64,000 nt of DNA from Uloborus plumipes (taxonomy: Eukaryota; Arthropoda; Arachnida; Araneae; Uloboridae). Shown here in pieces: positions 12,787 to 24,800 of this stretch. Location: positions 62,001 to 126,000 of the forward strand of contig JAXGGA010002294.1 in NCBI GenBank assembly GCA_038373865.1. Reading direction: 5' to 3'. The translations under genes and the position numbers were made by a program. Numbering within the stretch: the first letter of the stretch is position 1; each line of letters starts with the position of its first letter. The notes beneath the pieces were generated by a model, which saw only the letters and a program-made list of their open reading frames with translations, ran no database searches and was not told where the DNA came from.

Positions 12787-13483
12787 TGATAATTTGCATA
12801 AACAAGGTGTCTACAGCATCATAATAAGTGCAGTCGATACATTGATACATTTGAAGCGTTAGGATGTAATTTGGTGGAATAAAATCCTATTTTAAAATAT
12901 CATGATTCTTGTAAAATATTTAGAGGTTGCCAGTACACTCGTTTGAAATTTTGATTAAACCGCTGAAAATGCTAGTCATCTTGAAAATAACTAGAATAAG
13001 AATTACAACCTAAATGTTCGTAATGGATTTTTATTTGTTTGCAGAATGGCATGAGTTATCTCAGTATAATTATCTACCCTTTACTTTCACAGAAAACAGA
13101 GATAGGTGCAGAGACTTTTCAGATGTTTTTCTTTTCTTTTTAAGTGCAATGTTATTCCTTTTTCAATATCAAAACAGCAACCTTAGACGGAGTTTCTTCT
13201 TTTTCCGCAGAAACATCCCTGTAATAACGCGAGCGTAAAGCTCATAATGGGAAAGGAACAATAACTTTCGTCGCAACATTAATCAAAGAAATTGCGCGAT
13301 GCGTTTGAAGGAGTTAAATCTCATATATTCGAGCTCACAATGCATCCTTTATCGTAATGAGTTCCTTCATATCTCCCTTTAGATGGCGCTTCTAAATTCA
13401 TATAAATCGTGCTAAACGCTTCAAGGAACGCGACAATTCTTCTTACTATTATTTACTTTCTGTTTGATTAGATAAAGTATCTA
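12787..13483. other. unassigned sequence, no gene seen
   Basis: No repeat pair or RNA gene recognised. The 74-codon ORF at 13014-13238 has no recognisable motif. Confidence 0.45.
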
Positions 13484-13607
13484 TAAGGGGGACTGTAGAA
13501 AGTAATGTGATTTTTTTTTCAAATAAATCAATTGCTAAAAGTTTTTATTCTGAGTCAAAGATGTAACTATCCTCGTTATCAAGGGTGTTCTGCCATCTAG
13601 TTTTTAA

Positions 13608-13833
13608 CCCGTTAATTCCTGACATTTTTTTTCCCAAAGATATTTTGTGTACTAGTTACACAGCTACAGAACACAATTTACAATGATTATGTGCTGCAAT
13701 CTGTTAATAATGAACTGAAGCAATACCAAAGTAATAATTGAACACTATTATTTGGTTGAAATGTTCATTTTTGGTAAATTCAGACACTTTTTGGACCGTC
13801 CCTAAAAAGGGACGCTAGGCCCTATAGTATGGG
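13608..13833 (-). mobile_element. piggyBac-like MITE, copy 2 (short, inverted)
   Basis: Flanked by TTAA (13604-13607, 13834-13837). Sequence is the reverse orientation of copy 1 and lacks about 290 bp of the interior. It keeps the GTCCCTTTTTAGGGAC hairpin region, here near its right end (about 13799-13814). The right terminus has drifted (TAGTATGGG). Confidence 0.75.
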
Positions 13834-13939
13834 TTAATTGTAAATCCCGGATAGATAAAAAGAAATGAATTTTTGGGGGAAATTATCTTGAAATGACATC
13901 TTGGATACAAGCCGAATGTTCAATTATTTTCTTCAAATA

Positions 13940-14124
13940 CTGTTGGCCCCGCTTAAACGAATACTGCAGGTTCCAAGAAATATTATTCGATTAAACGGAG
14001 CATTTGTTAAAGCGGTGATCGTTAACATTGCGTCTATGGCTTAGGGTACATTCGATTCCGGGGTATTTTATTCGTATAAGTGGGGCATTCGTTTATCCGT
14101 TACCCGATTAAGCGGGGCCGATAG
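13940..14124. mobile_element. pogo/Tigger-like MITE, 185 bp
   Basis: TA on both sides (13938-13939 and 14125-14126). TIRs CTGTTGGCCCCGCTTAAACG and CTATCGGCCCCGCTTAATCG (the latter on the complement) match the style of pogo/Tigger ends. The interior repeats CGATTAAACGG-like words. Too short to code. Confidence 0.7.
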
Positions 14125-14496
14125 TATAGATCGCAATAAAGGGAAATCAGATGACGCGATCTCAGATGAGTATTATGGGAGAAGCAATCGAATTTCAATT
14201 TCTTCCGATCGCTAAAACACTTTCTATTACACAAAAACTTAAGCATGTGGCTTGTTTCCAAGATACCATTTCCAGATATTTTGCTACGAAAATCAGTTTT
14301 TCTTAAAAAATCTATCCGGAATTTCAAGTTCACTACTAGATGGAAAAAGAAACCCTTGATAACGAGGATAATTACATAGTTGATTAAAAATAAAAGCTTT
14401 TAGCAAATGTTTTGTTAAAAAAAATTCATTACTTTTCGTTCCTCTTAATAAACAAATCTGTTTTCTTTAAAACTGAAGTATAACAATTTTGTTTAA

Positions 14497-15013
14497 CTCA
14501 TTAATGCCTAGCGTCCCTTTTTAGGGACGGTTTAAAAAAGGGTCTGAATTTCCCCAACATGAACATTTAAACCAAAATATAGTGTGCAATTAGTACCTTG
14601 GTATTGTTTCAATTCGTTATTAACAGATTGCAACACATAACCATTGTAAAGTGTATTCTGTAGCAGTTTTAATATGATCTTTATCAAAAATTACATCGTT
14701 CACAATCTCAAGAAAAGGAGCTAAGTTTTCAAAGTTATTCCCAGCTTCCCAGTTTATGTTAATTGCTGATTTTATTTCTTCTTATAAAATGTCTTTTTAA
14801 ATATTATATCGTAGGACAACAAAAAAAAAAAAATAGTAAAAAAAGTATGTACCCTCTGGAGTCTATCGCAACTTTTAAGGGACGATTTTTCTTTCCTTAA
14901 TAAAAAAATTATTTTTTACATAATATTTTTTATTATTTTTCCTGTTCATTAAACACTGTTTGTAACTAGTATACAAAATATCTTTGGAAAGAAAAATGTC
15001 AGGTATTAATGGG
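14497..15013 (+). mobile_element. piggyBac-like MITE, copy 3
   Basis: TTAA flanks at 14493-14496 and 15014-15017. Left end CTCATTAATGCCTAGCG (one change from CCC), right end GGTATTAATGGG. Same internal sequence and hairpin as copies 1 and 4. The ORF at 14875-15060 (-) crosses its border and is spurious. Confidence 0.8.
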
Positions 15014-15017
15014 TTAA

Positions 15018-15822
15018 AGCAATACTCATAATTTTTAACTGTTTTGCATTTTGCGTACAAATTTTTCCAATGGTAGTTTTGCTCTCTAGTGCTATTTATA
15101 CGTACTTTCCTTCTCGCATTTGTGTTTTGCGTTCAATTTTTACTACTTAGGTTGTCTATTCTTACTGTCTATCATTCTTTTTTCTTCATATTGTGAATTT
15201 TCTGGCTATAAAGGTTAATTATTTAATTTGGTTACAAACACGTACAAAATATCTTGTAAAAACCTCCTAATTAAAAAAAAAGGGGCTGCTTCCGTTTGCA
15301 ATAATGTCTATTTATTGCAAATCTTGGTACGAATATCGCCAGAGTTCACAGTGAGCGTCCACAGTCTAGTCTGGATGAACCGTCTACTTTATAATGTTCT
15401 CTCTTTTTTTTTAAACATATATTTTAGAGTTTGTTATGAATAACATCTTTCTAAAAATATTACAAAAATGAAATAAATGAAAGAAGTCGGCAAAACTCAT
15501 AAAATATGTTAAATAAGAGCATTATTAAAAAAAAATCTCTTTTTTCCCTTCAAAAAATATAAGTTTGTCTTTTACATAAAACTTTTAATAACTAGGGAAT
15601 CGTAAGTCTAATAATGATTTTTTTTCTTATTATTACTGCATTGTGTGTAGAATCGCTGACCCATTACAACGTAATTCTATTAAAAATTCCTTTATGATTA
15701 TTTACCAGTGTTATAAGAACACCAGTTCAATGCTTGTATGGACCAGACAAGCGTTTTTAGCTCTGTTGTAAAGTAGCGAAAATGTGACATTTCTTTGTCG
15801 GACTTAGAGACACGGTTGTATT
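15018..15822. other. unassigned sequence, no gene seen
   Basis: AT-rich with no terminal repeat pair. The ORF at 15228-15443 carries no recognisable motif. Confidence 0.45.
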
Positions 15823-15824
15823 TA

Positions 15825-16493
15825 GTGCAGGGCCAAAAGTAAGGGCCGTTTGGTTACAGAAAAAAAAAATCATTTGAAAAAAAAAAAGTCATATTTAGTT
15901 AGATACAAACTTACTTAATTTCTCTACATAGTCGCCATTCACTTCTATGCATTTTTCGTACCGCTGCATCAGCTTCTTTAACCCCTCTGCGTAGAAACTT
16001 GCCGCCTGACAGTGAACCCGTTGACAAGCGTTTTTGAGTCCCTCTTCGGTTTCAAAATGTTGTCTACCTAGCCACTGTTTAAAATGCAAGAGGAAGTAGT
16101 TTGCTAGGTACAAGATCGGGACTATATGGTGGGTGGTCAAAAAGTTATCTACGAAAATCTTAAATTTTCTCCTTGGTTTTGGCAGCAGTGTGAGGATGCG
16201 CGTTTTCGGGGAGGAAGATTATGCCTGATGACAATTTCCCACGGCATTTGTTTTGGATTGCACGCCTTAATTTATCGACGAATCACAGAATGCAATTCAC
16301 AGTTGACGATATCAACGATTTTTGTGGCCATTGTTCTTTGCATTCACGGACAACAATACGACTTCAGAAATGAAATAAATGATGCTGTAGCTTCACAATG
16401 AGTCAGTTAATGGCCCAGCAGTAGTAAAACTGTGCTTCGAAGCGCCATTATTTAAATACAAGTAAACGGCCCTTACTATTTGAACGCGCCTCT
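15825..16493 (-). mobile_element. truncated mariner element
   Basis: A mariner-type element of about 670 bp, roughly half the usual 1.3 kb. The inner parts of the TIRs match closely: AGTAAGGGCCGTTT at 15838-15851 and its complement at 16464-16477. TA dinucleotides stand about where the ends should be (15823-15824 and 16494-16495). Gene orientation is minus. The whole N-terminal half of the transposase gene is missing. Confidence 0.7.
15895..16440 (-). pseudogene. mariner transposase, C-terminal half, broken
   Basis: Mariner transposases cut and paste DNA using a D,D(34)D triad in an RNase H-like fold. On the minus strand this copy can be followed from about the second catalytic region to the C-terminus. 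At about 16160-16210 the reading gives ENAHPHTAAKTKEK, the counterpart of the usual DNARPHTA block, so the second catalytic Asp is Glu here. At about 16110-16135 the third-Asp block YSPDL is seen in a different frame from the C-terminal reading (15895-16140, 81 codons, ending GDYVEK followed by a few residues). Stops and at least two frameshifts separate the pieces. The N-terminal helix-turn-helix domain is absent. It cannot be functional. Family assignment is firm; the subfamily is not resolved. Confidence 0.8.
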
Positions 16494-16595
16494 TATGTGC
16501 GCATTTTCAATGAGTATTTTTAAAAACTGCCACAACAGAAACCTGAAATAAAAGAGAATGTATCTTAATTCGAATTTATATGCTTATAGCTTTAT

Positions 16596-16613
16596 ACCCG
16601 GCGTTTCCCGGGT
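16596..16613 (-). other. Helitron 3'-terminal hairpin
   Basis: ACCCGG and CCGGGT form a 6-bp stem around a 6-base loop. Helitrons carry such a GC-rich hairpin shortly before their 3' end; here it lies about 10 bases from the presumed terminus and 48 bases downstream of the helicase stop codon. Confidence 0.65.
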
Positions 16614-16660
16614 GCGTATTAATATAAAACTTTAGCTTTTCAAAAAATTCTAATAAAAAT

Positions 16661-19208
16661 TTAACGCAAAACTTGTTTATAAACAACGTTCTTAGTTTCA
16701 CCTTCAGGCACAAGAATAAATAAATTTTTGGGTGAACCTACTCTCGAGCAGGCAACATAGAGCTGTCCGTGGGAGAAACAGGGAGACCTCAAATCCACTC
16801 CGGAGTACTTAATTGACTGTCCTTGTGACTTGTTGATCGTGATGGAGAACGCAAGCCTCACTGAAAACTGTAATCTCTTAAAGTTAAAAGGAAGATCCGT
16901 TGAGATTAGTGGTATACGTGGGATAAAAACCGTTTCACCTTCTCCTTTTCCAGACGATACTCACGTTGACTCTCTGTCTCCGATAGTCTTGATGTAGTAG
17001 TTTTCTCTTGTTGTTCTTTTAGACGAAACTGACGCTGACTCACTGTCTCTGATTGTCTTGATCTAGTTGTTCTATCTCTTAGATCTCTTAGACGATACTC
17101 ACGCTGCTCATTGCTTTCTGATACTCTAGCCGTCATATCTCTAATGTGCACTGTCGCTAGTCTTCGATTTCTCTCCTCAGGGGCCCTACTCTCATTGTAT
17201 CGTCAATATAGTCGATACCGAGAATACGGGTTTTTTGTGCCCCGTGACGTCACATCTCCTGAGACACGAATAATCGCTCAAGCCACTTCCAATTTAAGGA
17301 ATCTAGAATCGCGCCGAGAAGTTTACGACAGGGTAAGAAGACGTGAGATGCCTTCCTCGGCAGTGAGAAGCTGTTTGTTTATTCCATTTTTTCTCAATGC
17401 GGAGTGTGCCATAATGTTTATAAGTTCGGAAAATGTGGTTTAGTATGGTTTTACATTGAGAGTTAAGATTTTTTCTTAATTTTGAGTTTGAATTTGGGAG
17501 AGGCATCCATTTATCGGCAGTAATAGGATCTCTGCAACTTTGCCGATTATCTATAATCATCTTATTTTACTGATTAATTGGCCAAAATTTTGCAAATTGA
17601 AATTACTTTAAGGTATGCCCAAAACTTGAATTTATATATCTACTTAATCAGGGTGTCAATCTAACCCGGGGGGGGGGGGTACATTTCCTTTAATAAAATG
17701 AGCTCTTTACTCAAATTCTATTTTCTATCAGGGGAGGGGGGCGGGAGCAATTCGTATTTATCATATCGCTTTTTCGTTTAATTTTCCCTCACAGAATCAT
17801 TGAATCATCATTTTTCAAGTCTTAAAATTATAGCAAAAGCATAAAACATTAATTTGTTTCTTTCAATTCTCAAACATAAAGTGTTTTAAATGCATTTTGG
17901 AAAAAAAGATCCGCAAACATGTGATTTAGGATCTCCATTTTTCTCTTATGCATTGCCCCAAAAATAGGGACTTGTACTTAATATTTAGAGGGCGAATATA
18001 TGTCTCTCATTGCGAAAAGGCCAAAATATCGCAAAAAGCAAAATTGAGTCTATCAAAATCATTCAAAAAGCGCAGCACATGCAGTATTTTTACCCCTCTC
18101 AAACAACAAATGTTTTTAATACACGTTTTGAAAAAGTGATACCTAGATACAGGTCACGACTTTGTAGGACATTGAGCAAGAGCTTTATGTGCGCCCCCCC
18201 CCCCCCAAAATAAAAGCAATATAATGAAGTAGTAAAATATTTTGGATTTCAAGTTTTCGAAAGAGTATTTTTAAATTTATTTTTTATCTTGTCATAGTGC
18301 GATATGAAATTTCTCCATTTTAAAAACTTTAGATGGATTAAGGATCCCCCCCCCCAGACGTTGGTGCCCTGGGCCTGTGCCCCATATACCTATGCCTTAA
18401 TTTTGCCCTGTCCAGACATGTGATTTTTCTTTACTTAGCATTTAAAGACTGAAAATACAACTATTATTGCGAAAACAAAAATGAGTAACGCAAAAAGGGG
18501 ACTTTTACTTAAAGACTGAATTTTTAAAACCATTATTGCGGTAAAGTAAAAATATCGCTGAAAACAAAGTCATGAAGTTAAATGATTTAATTTAACAAAT
18601 ATTTTTAAATATTAGTATTATTTTTTAAAAGTATTTATAAACTTTTTCATGTTTAGTCGAAGCATTTGATACATTGAAATGAATTCGTATAATGTATTTC
18701 GACACTTTACTTCGCCTACGCTTGTTTGCTCGTATGTGTTGAAAAGGTGTACTAATTGCGATTTAAAATTCTAATATTTTTAAATTCCTGAAACACAACA
18801 TCTTAATCTGCACAAATGCTTTTAATATTTGGCTCTCGAATCTTTTTGCCATCTATTTCGAAGGCTAAGCTAAACCAGAAAGTTAAAGCAAAATGCACGA
18901 GCGAATGTTGATGTAAACTCGAGTGAGATATACTGTCATTTGATTGGTCAGTCGTTTTTCCTTCTCGATGCGCGGTAGAAGGAGAGAAAATTCTCGCTTG
19001 GGTACATTAGGGCTTTCAGAGTAGCACAAAATTTGACAAGCGACTACTTTTTCGGCTATTCTTGCTTGTCGTGAGGGAGTAATAGACGTCACTGGAAGTT
19101 CCAGGAAGTTTCAGAGTAGGGCCCTAGGACTCTCATTTTCACGTTTTTCAGCCGTTTTTTTGCCTTAGGATGAATTTATCCTATTGCTTTCCGTATCTTC
19201 GGAGGCAT
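16661..19208 (-). pseudogene. Helitron RepHel protein, fragments
   Basis: RepHel joins a rolling-circle replication initiator to a Pif1-type helicase. Fragments are in order on the minus strand. At 19208 a start reads MPPKIRKAIG, then a stop, then a lysine/arginine-rich stretch, the usual N-terminus of arthropod Helitron proteins. At about 17225-16906 lies an Arg/Glu-rich repeat region with three cycles of (S)E(S/T).(S)QRE(Y/F)RL. At 16945-16661 the helicase C-terminus follows with GETVFIPR, INKSQGQS and YVACSRV, the last Pif1 motifs. The Rep catalytic domain and most helicase motifs are missing: the repeat region runs into the helicase tail at about 16940-16955 with a change of frame, marking an internal deletion. 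Not functional. Confidence 0.75.
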
Positions 19209-19739
19209 TTTTGCCGAGTGGTAGCTAAATATACATACAATTCAAAAATTTATGTTTTTCTTATTCATTGTTTCCGAGCCTCGAGGTAGAAAGGTTGATA
19301 AATCAGAAATAAATTACTTTCTCGCTTTAAAGGTTTATCTCTGACAGTTGAAAAGAAAAAAAATAGCAGTTTAATTGTTTTTGACTTATTTCATGCTAAA
19401 ATGAAATAGGTGAGCCTTGAAATGAAAATTCATTGTTTTAATTTTAATCTTTGTTGGAAAATGCTAATATTTAAATACCATAAATTTTATCAATTTGTAA
19501 CCTAAAGGCTCATGTCGATTAAAAAATAGGCTAATAATAGGCTAGAATCCTATAAAAGGGTCATTTTTTGCCAAAAAACTTGAATTTGAGCTTTTTAGAT
19601 TTTTTAAAATTTCAAGACCCCGCCTATGAGAATTCTAGGGCATCAAGGAACCTCTGTGTCAAGTTTTATGAAAATCTGACGCAAACTGTGGATTTGTATA
19701 GAGAACAAGTATACATACACTCATTTTTATAGATATAGA

Positions 19740-21943
19740 TTGTTTGGAATATTTAAGTGCATTTATTTATAATCTCACAACTGCACTGCTACTGAGAGCA
19801 TATCAGATATTTTGTGTTTAAACCTTTATTCAGTGGATAAACAAATACTTCTAGACAGAAAGACGTTTCTACGAAGTGAATAAATTTGCTATTTCTTGAG
19901 TTTTTGAAACGTTAAAAAATAAATAAATAAATAAAAATGTCTAGAATATAGTTATACGTGTGTGTTTTCTCTTTCAGCGGTTTTTAGCCATAAACTATTG
20001 TAAATTTTCCTTCCACTCGAATGTGTGCTGTAAATCTGCTTGAGAGAAATGTCAGAGGCTAAGGTTAGGACGTTATTTTGCGTAAAAATGCATTGGATTC
20101 CGTGAAAAAATGCTTCCAAATGCTAAGTTACATCAATCTTTTATGCTTGATTCCAAAATTATCAAAATGGATTAAATCATATTAGTGTGTTATTTCATTT
20201 GCGTTTGTCAAGTTTTCATATTTTGTATTTTTGCATCTTATACATCGAAAAAAGAATTATATTTTTAACCTGCCTTCTAAGTTGTCAATTTTTACTTTTT
20301 CTGTAGTATAAAAAAAAGAAATAAATCAATAAAATTAAAAAAATAATAAATAAATTGAAAAAAAAATAAAATGAAAAAATTGATCGCGTAAAAAGTTGAC
20401 GTATGATAACTGAAAGCTTTAAACAAATGTACTCAGTATGCGATTTACTGGTTTGGGAGCCCATCGCAGTGCATTTAAGCAATCACAGTAGATGTTTTGG
20501 GATAGACAGAGCAGTTGTCTCTCCCAAAAACATATACTGTAATCCTTTTTTTAATTCCTTTTGGAGTCCTTCTGGTCCTGGGGATCCCTTGCAGTTGCGT
20601 CAGTTACGACATGGTAAATCTGTCACTGAATGTAGTAAGTGGGAATTGGTCAGATGAAGCAAAACTTTAGTGAAAAGAAACAGTTACACAACGCATTGAT
20701 ACAAATTCTTTTTGTGTGAATTTCACGACAATCGGACCTTACTATCGAGTAATGCACACATACTTTCTGCTTTATTATTAGCTAAGAAAAAGGCGGTAAA
20801 CGGAATGCATTTAATTATGAGTAGTGTCCGCCCAGCAGTCAAACATTCACCCTATTCAAAACTGAAAATTCAAAGAAAATACATGTAAATTTTTGTACTT
20901 TAATTTTTTTTCCTATTATACACTCGCTCATTTACATCTGGGAACGTACAGTTTATTACATGTAATGCAATACAAAACGATAAAAATTTATTCCAATTGC
21001 ATTTTGTATATTAGTTTCAAAATGAATGAAATGATAAAGAAAAGAAAATCAATTTCTCTGCAAAATTATTCCGAAAATCGATACTGCTATTATTGAGTAA
21101 GTTGTCTTGACCATTGCCAGTAGAGATATAAAATTTCAAACGATGAAATGAAAAATAATATGCGAAAACATTGGACGTAGCAATAATACTCCAATTTTAT
21201 CAAAAGTTTAACTTTGTAATTTGTTTATGCAGGTAAATGGGAACTGTCTTATATTTACTCTCGAATCACATGGATACATACTTTCTGCTTTATTATTTGT
21301 AAAGAAAAAGGGAGTACTCGCACAGAAGCGAAACGCCTCAAATTATAAATCTATGCTTTAATGGGCTTTTAAACCCGAGAGCTATTAAATCTTTAAAAAT
21401 GATTTTTACATTTATAAACATTCAAATCCTGTTGATTTATTGTTGACTGGTAAAATTAAACGCTGGTTCCTTTTTTGAACAAATGTTTTCTTTTAACAGT
21501 TATTTTGTTATGTTTCTGATAACATGGGACGTGTTATTCAAAAATTAATGACTCTTGAACATAATTATTTTTGAATATGACCTTCTTCTTTAATGTAGTG
21601 GGATGTGATAAATTCATAGAACATGTGAAATAAGTGCATAAAAATTAAAGTAAAAACTCAAGATTTTCAGGGCAAATGGAATAATATACAAAGGAATCTA
21701 TTATAAGCGAACTTTTTAAAGAAATCGTTATGTTTTGTATGTCAATAAATGTAGTTATTATTTAAAATATTCAATGTAAAAAAATCATAGCTTTTATAAA
21801 GTTTCGGTTTTTGTAAATTTTACGGATACTCTCTTGACTGAAACAAATAAATACCCTTGTGGTTGAAAAATAAAAGAATATAAAATAATGCATTAATGCA
21901 CAAATGTACAGGGAGGGGCTCCCTTTTCAACGCAATGAATGTG
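19740..21943. other. unassigned sequence, no gene seen
   Basis: Contains an A-rich low-complexity stretch at about 20300-20390. A word of about 35 bp (acatactttctgctttatta and onward) is present at about 20757 and again at about 21274. ORFs at 20285-20482, 20403-20657 and 20893-21096 show no domain. Confidence 0.45.
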
Positions 21944-22190
21944 AAGGGTCAGGGGGAAAAACCACGGTAGTCACATTTGATTCATTTTGAGAAAAACGAA
22001 GCTTAAACTTTACGAACTCATAAACTTCCCCAGTATACTTGTTCTAAAATGACAATAATACATGGACTACAGTGTTTTTTCACGAATATTGCATATACTA
22101 AACGAAATTACACTTATTTTTCTAACAGGTGGTAGCATCAGTTTAAATTCAACAAAAAGTGGACTACCGTGGTTTTTCCCCCTGACCCTT
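21944..22190. mobile_element. MITE with 29-bp perfect TIR
   Basis: 21944-21972 (AAGGGTCAGGGGGAAAAACC and onward) is exactly the reverse complement of 22162-22190. The element is 247 bp. ATGTG stands on both sides near the ends (about 21939 and 22192), so a duplication of about 6-8 bp is likely but its exact edges are unclear. The 60-codon ORF at 22062-22244 starts inside and runs out of the element, so it is spurious. Confidence 0.7.
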
Positions 22191-22373
22191 TATGTGAGTT
22201 TTTGGTTTATTTTAGGATTTTACTTCACAGCTCGAAATATTTAGATTGGTATCATTTTGCAAAGAGTTCTTAGTTTTTGGTTCATAGAAACTGTAGATAA
22301 ATTTCAGCTATATAAGATTGCAATACAAAGCTTCGGATATTGCAAAATATGTGTTTTTGTTGTTACAGTATAT

Positions 22374-23537
22374 GGGTGATTCTACAAAAATGGGCAAATT
22401 TGTGTTCCATACTGATTGCTCCTAATTGTTTAATTAAAAAAAAAAAAAAACTCTTTTGAGAATATTTTTATGCGTCTTTTGTTCTATAATTCTGACTATC
22501 AACAATGTCAATAATTAATTATTATTCAGTTAAAAAATAAAATATTACATTGAAATGTCATCCACATGCCCTGTCCCATAGGCACAATTTTCACAATCTA
22601 TGGAATCTAGATTTTAAAAAAATAAGTAATTTTTTTCTCGAGATATTTTTATTTTTAAATGTGTATGTGGGCAATATGTAAATCACAAAAAAAGCAAAAT
22701 AATGTGAAAATAATATATCTAAAATCTAATCTCTAAAATCTCTAATCTAAAGGTTGTCCCAGCAATTATCAATCATCCGCATGTCTGAAAAGTATAGATA
22801 TTTTTCTCTAGAATGTTTTATTTCAAAATCTAGCAACACATCTTAAAATGAAGCATGGAACTTTGTTATTCTTGGCTGAAGATTAATTTTGCTGTTCTGC
22901 AATTACTTTTTGATTAAATGCAAGCTGAACTTCACTTTCAAGGCAAGTGTTTTTCATCTTTGTCATTAACATGCCCTGAAGAATGCAAGTAAAATGCACA
23001 CAAAAATTAATTTTGATGATGAATAGGTCTAAAGCTTACATTTGTTGGCTCTTATTCGAAGCTGAGCCGAAAAATATTCCGTAATGGTTTTTTGAGAACG
23101 TATTACTTGTGTTTTGTCATTCACATGCCCTTTTTCTTATGTCATTCACATGCCCCAATTTAAATCTCCAACCTAACGTAAGCCCTAGTTCCAACCTATT
23201 ATTATGTAATAACTATGACAGTGCAATGTTTAAAAATCAGGTCTAACAGTTTGCAGGTTAAAAAATTTCATTAATATACCTATTGTATTATTCACATATC
23301 CATTGTGTTATTACATACCCATTGTATCATCCACATGTCCTTTTTACCATTCACATGCCTTCAAAAAAAATAAGAACGCAAAAATACAATAAAATACACA
23401 CATTTAAGCTTTGCTGATATTCTGTTTTAATTATGTAACTTATAAAATACCTTCCTGATTTTTTTCAGATTTTTAATTTTAAATTATTTAATTTAAATAT
23501 ACATACTTGAAATTTTCCCGTTTTTGTAGAATCATTC
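22374..23537. mobile_element. GGGYNATTCYAC-type element with CATTCACATGCCC motif array
   Basis: Ends are GGGTGATTCTACAAAAAT at 22374-22391 and a near-exact inverse at 23520-23537 (21-base repeat with two or three mismatches). The flanks repeat ATAT (22370-22373 and 23538-23541), a 4-bp target duplication. Inside, a word close to GTCATTCACATGCCC recurs about eight times in one orientation: about 22557, 22962, 23116, 23141, 23287, 23308, 23327 and 23346. No transposase can be read. It shares termini and target size with 49753-50179 and 54136-56879. The ORF at 23582-23827 lies outside its right end. Confidence 0.75.
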
Positions 23538-23671
23538 ATATACAATTTTTAGACTCTAAAAAAAAATACCTCAGAGAGTAGATGTTCTGCTCAAGTTTGG
23601 TTGCAGTTTTGCAACATGGAAATGTCTTGAATATGATAAATGCAAACGAATCATTGGTCCCTGATATCAAA

Positions 23672-24800
23672 ATCAACAAGAAGTTCTGTCAAGAACTAAA
23701 CGAGCCTACTTTCCCGTACATCAACATCGGCATTCTAGCATCTGATCATTATTCTCTTGATTATCTAAGACTAAAAATTATGTCAAACATACCTTTAAAA
23801 GCAAAATATACCTCTCTCATCAGATGAAATAGACACACAAAAAGTAAATAAATGAATAAATAAAGTTTTGTCGCACCTTTTAAAGAATGTAACTGTTACA
23901 GTTCTTCCGTAGAAAAATTCCTCAATTGTTTTCAAAAAAAAATTAAAAGTACAAAGTACATCAAAACACATTTTATCAAAGAAAGAAAAAAAAAAGAAAA
24001 AAAAAGAAAAAAAAAACTCGTCCGTTGATAAAATGTCTCGAATTTCACTTTTAATCCGTTGCCAGTTGTTAAATATAAATAAAGAATAAAATGCCTTAGT
24101 GAATGAAACATTTTTGTTACAAAAAAAAATCGTCTGCCAAAAATAATAATAATAATAATAATAAATTCAATAATACAAATGAATAAATAAACAAAAAATC
24201 GTCTGCACAGTCAGTCATTTTTTTTCGGACTGTTTACTCAAAAGTTATTAGGGGTGACAGCTTGCTTGAGCGGTTCAATGTTGAATGAAAAATTGTTCAA
24301 ATCGGAAATGTAAGTACGGGAATGAAGTATCCTTGAAAAGTTCTTTCCAACAAAAAAAAGTTTGTTCAAATCGGACTGTTCATTAAAAAGTTAGTATCGC
24401 GGGACCGGTTATTTGAACGGCTCAAAGTTGAACCAAAAATTGTTCAAATCAAAAAATCAAATATGGGAATGAGCTGTACTCGCCGAGATCTTTCCAACAA
24501 AAAAAAGTTTGTCCAAATCGGAATGTGCATTCAAAAGTTATTAGGGGGGGGGACAGACAGACCGACCGACCGACCGACAGACCGACCGACACACAAATTC
24601 CCCATCTCAATACCCTACTTTCAAATTTTTAATTTTTCGATATTCATTTTACCTCTTTATTTTTTTAACTTGGCGATATTTTTTGGACTTGGCGATATTT
24701 TTTTTAACTTGGCGATTTTTTTTGGACTTGGCGATATTTTTTCGATGCATTAAGCTACTTTTAATACTTTTTTCGTCTTTCTTTCATTTTTAACGGGAAA
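23672..24800 (+). repeat. dispersed repeat, copy A
   Basis: Matches 31853-33440 over most of its length. Order: a conserved non-ATG stretch (NKKFCQELNEPTFPYINIGI, within the ORF 23582-23827), A-rich and (AAT)n segments, two tandem units of about 148 bp (starting about 24269 and 24414, each with TTCAAATCGG), a GACAGACCGACC-type tetranucleotide tract at 24548-24590, then about four copies of a 20-bp CTTGGCGATATTTT word (24668-24740). No reverse transcriptase or transposase is visible, so the class is unknown. The peptide is nearly identical in both copies, but copy B has a stop soon after. Confidence 0.65.

Larger units (their letters stand above)
13484..14448. mobile_element. inverted-repeat element hosting two nested MITEs
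   Basis: Outer arms of about 120 bp are inverted copies: 13484-13603 against 14330-14448, both containing TCCTCGTTATCAAGGGT and a shared AAAGTAATG near the tips. Tips read TAAGGGGGAC and TAAGAGGAAC. A piggyBac-like MITE (13608-13833) sits just inside the left arm and a pogo-like MITE (13940-14124) in the middle. The ORF at 14100-14333 (-) crosses element borders and is spurious. Confidence 0.55.
16585..19739 (-). mobile_element. degenerate Helitron, deletion derivative
   Basis: A rolling-circle transposon on the minus strand. The 5' terminus is at 19739: read on the minus strand the sequence is A|TCTATATCTATAAAAATG, with the TC start and preceding A expected of Helitrons. The 3' end is near 16585, just beyond a GC-rich hairpin at 16596-16613, as in Helitrons. 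The expected CTRRT terminus reads CTATA. Between the two ends lie broken pieces of the RepHel gene. At about 3.2 kb it is shorter than autonomous copies. C or G homopolymer runs at 17668-17679, 18193-18206 and 18346-18356 and unrelated sequence around 17.6-18.9 kb suggest further insertions. Confidence 0.7.
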
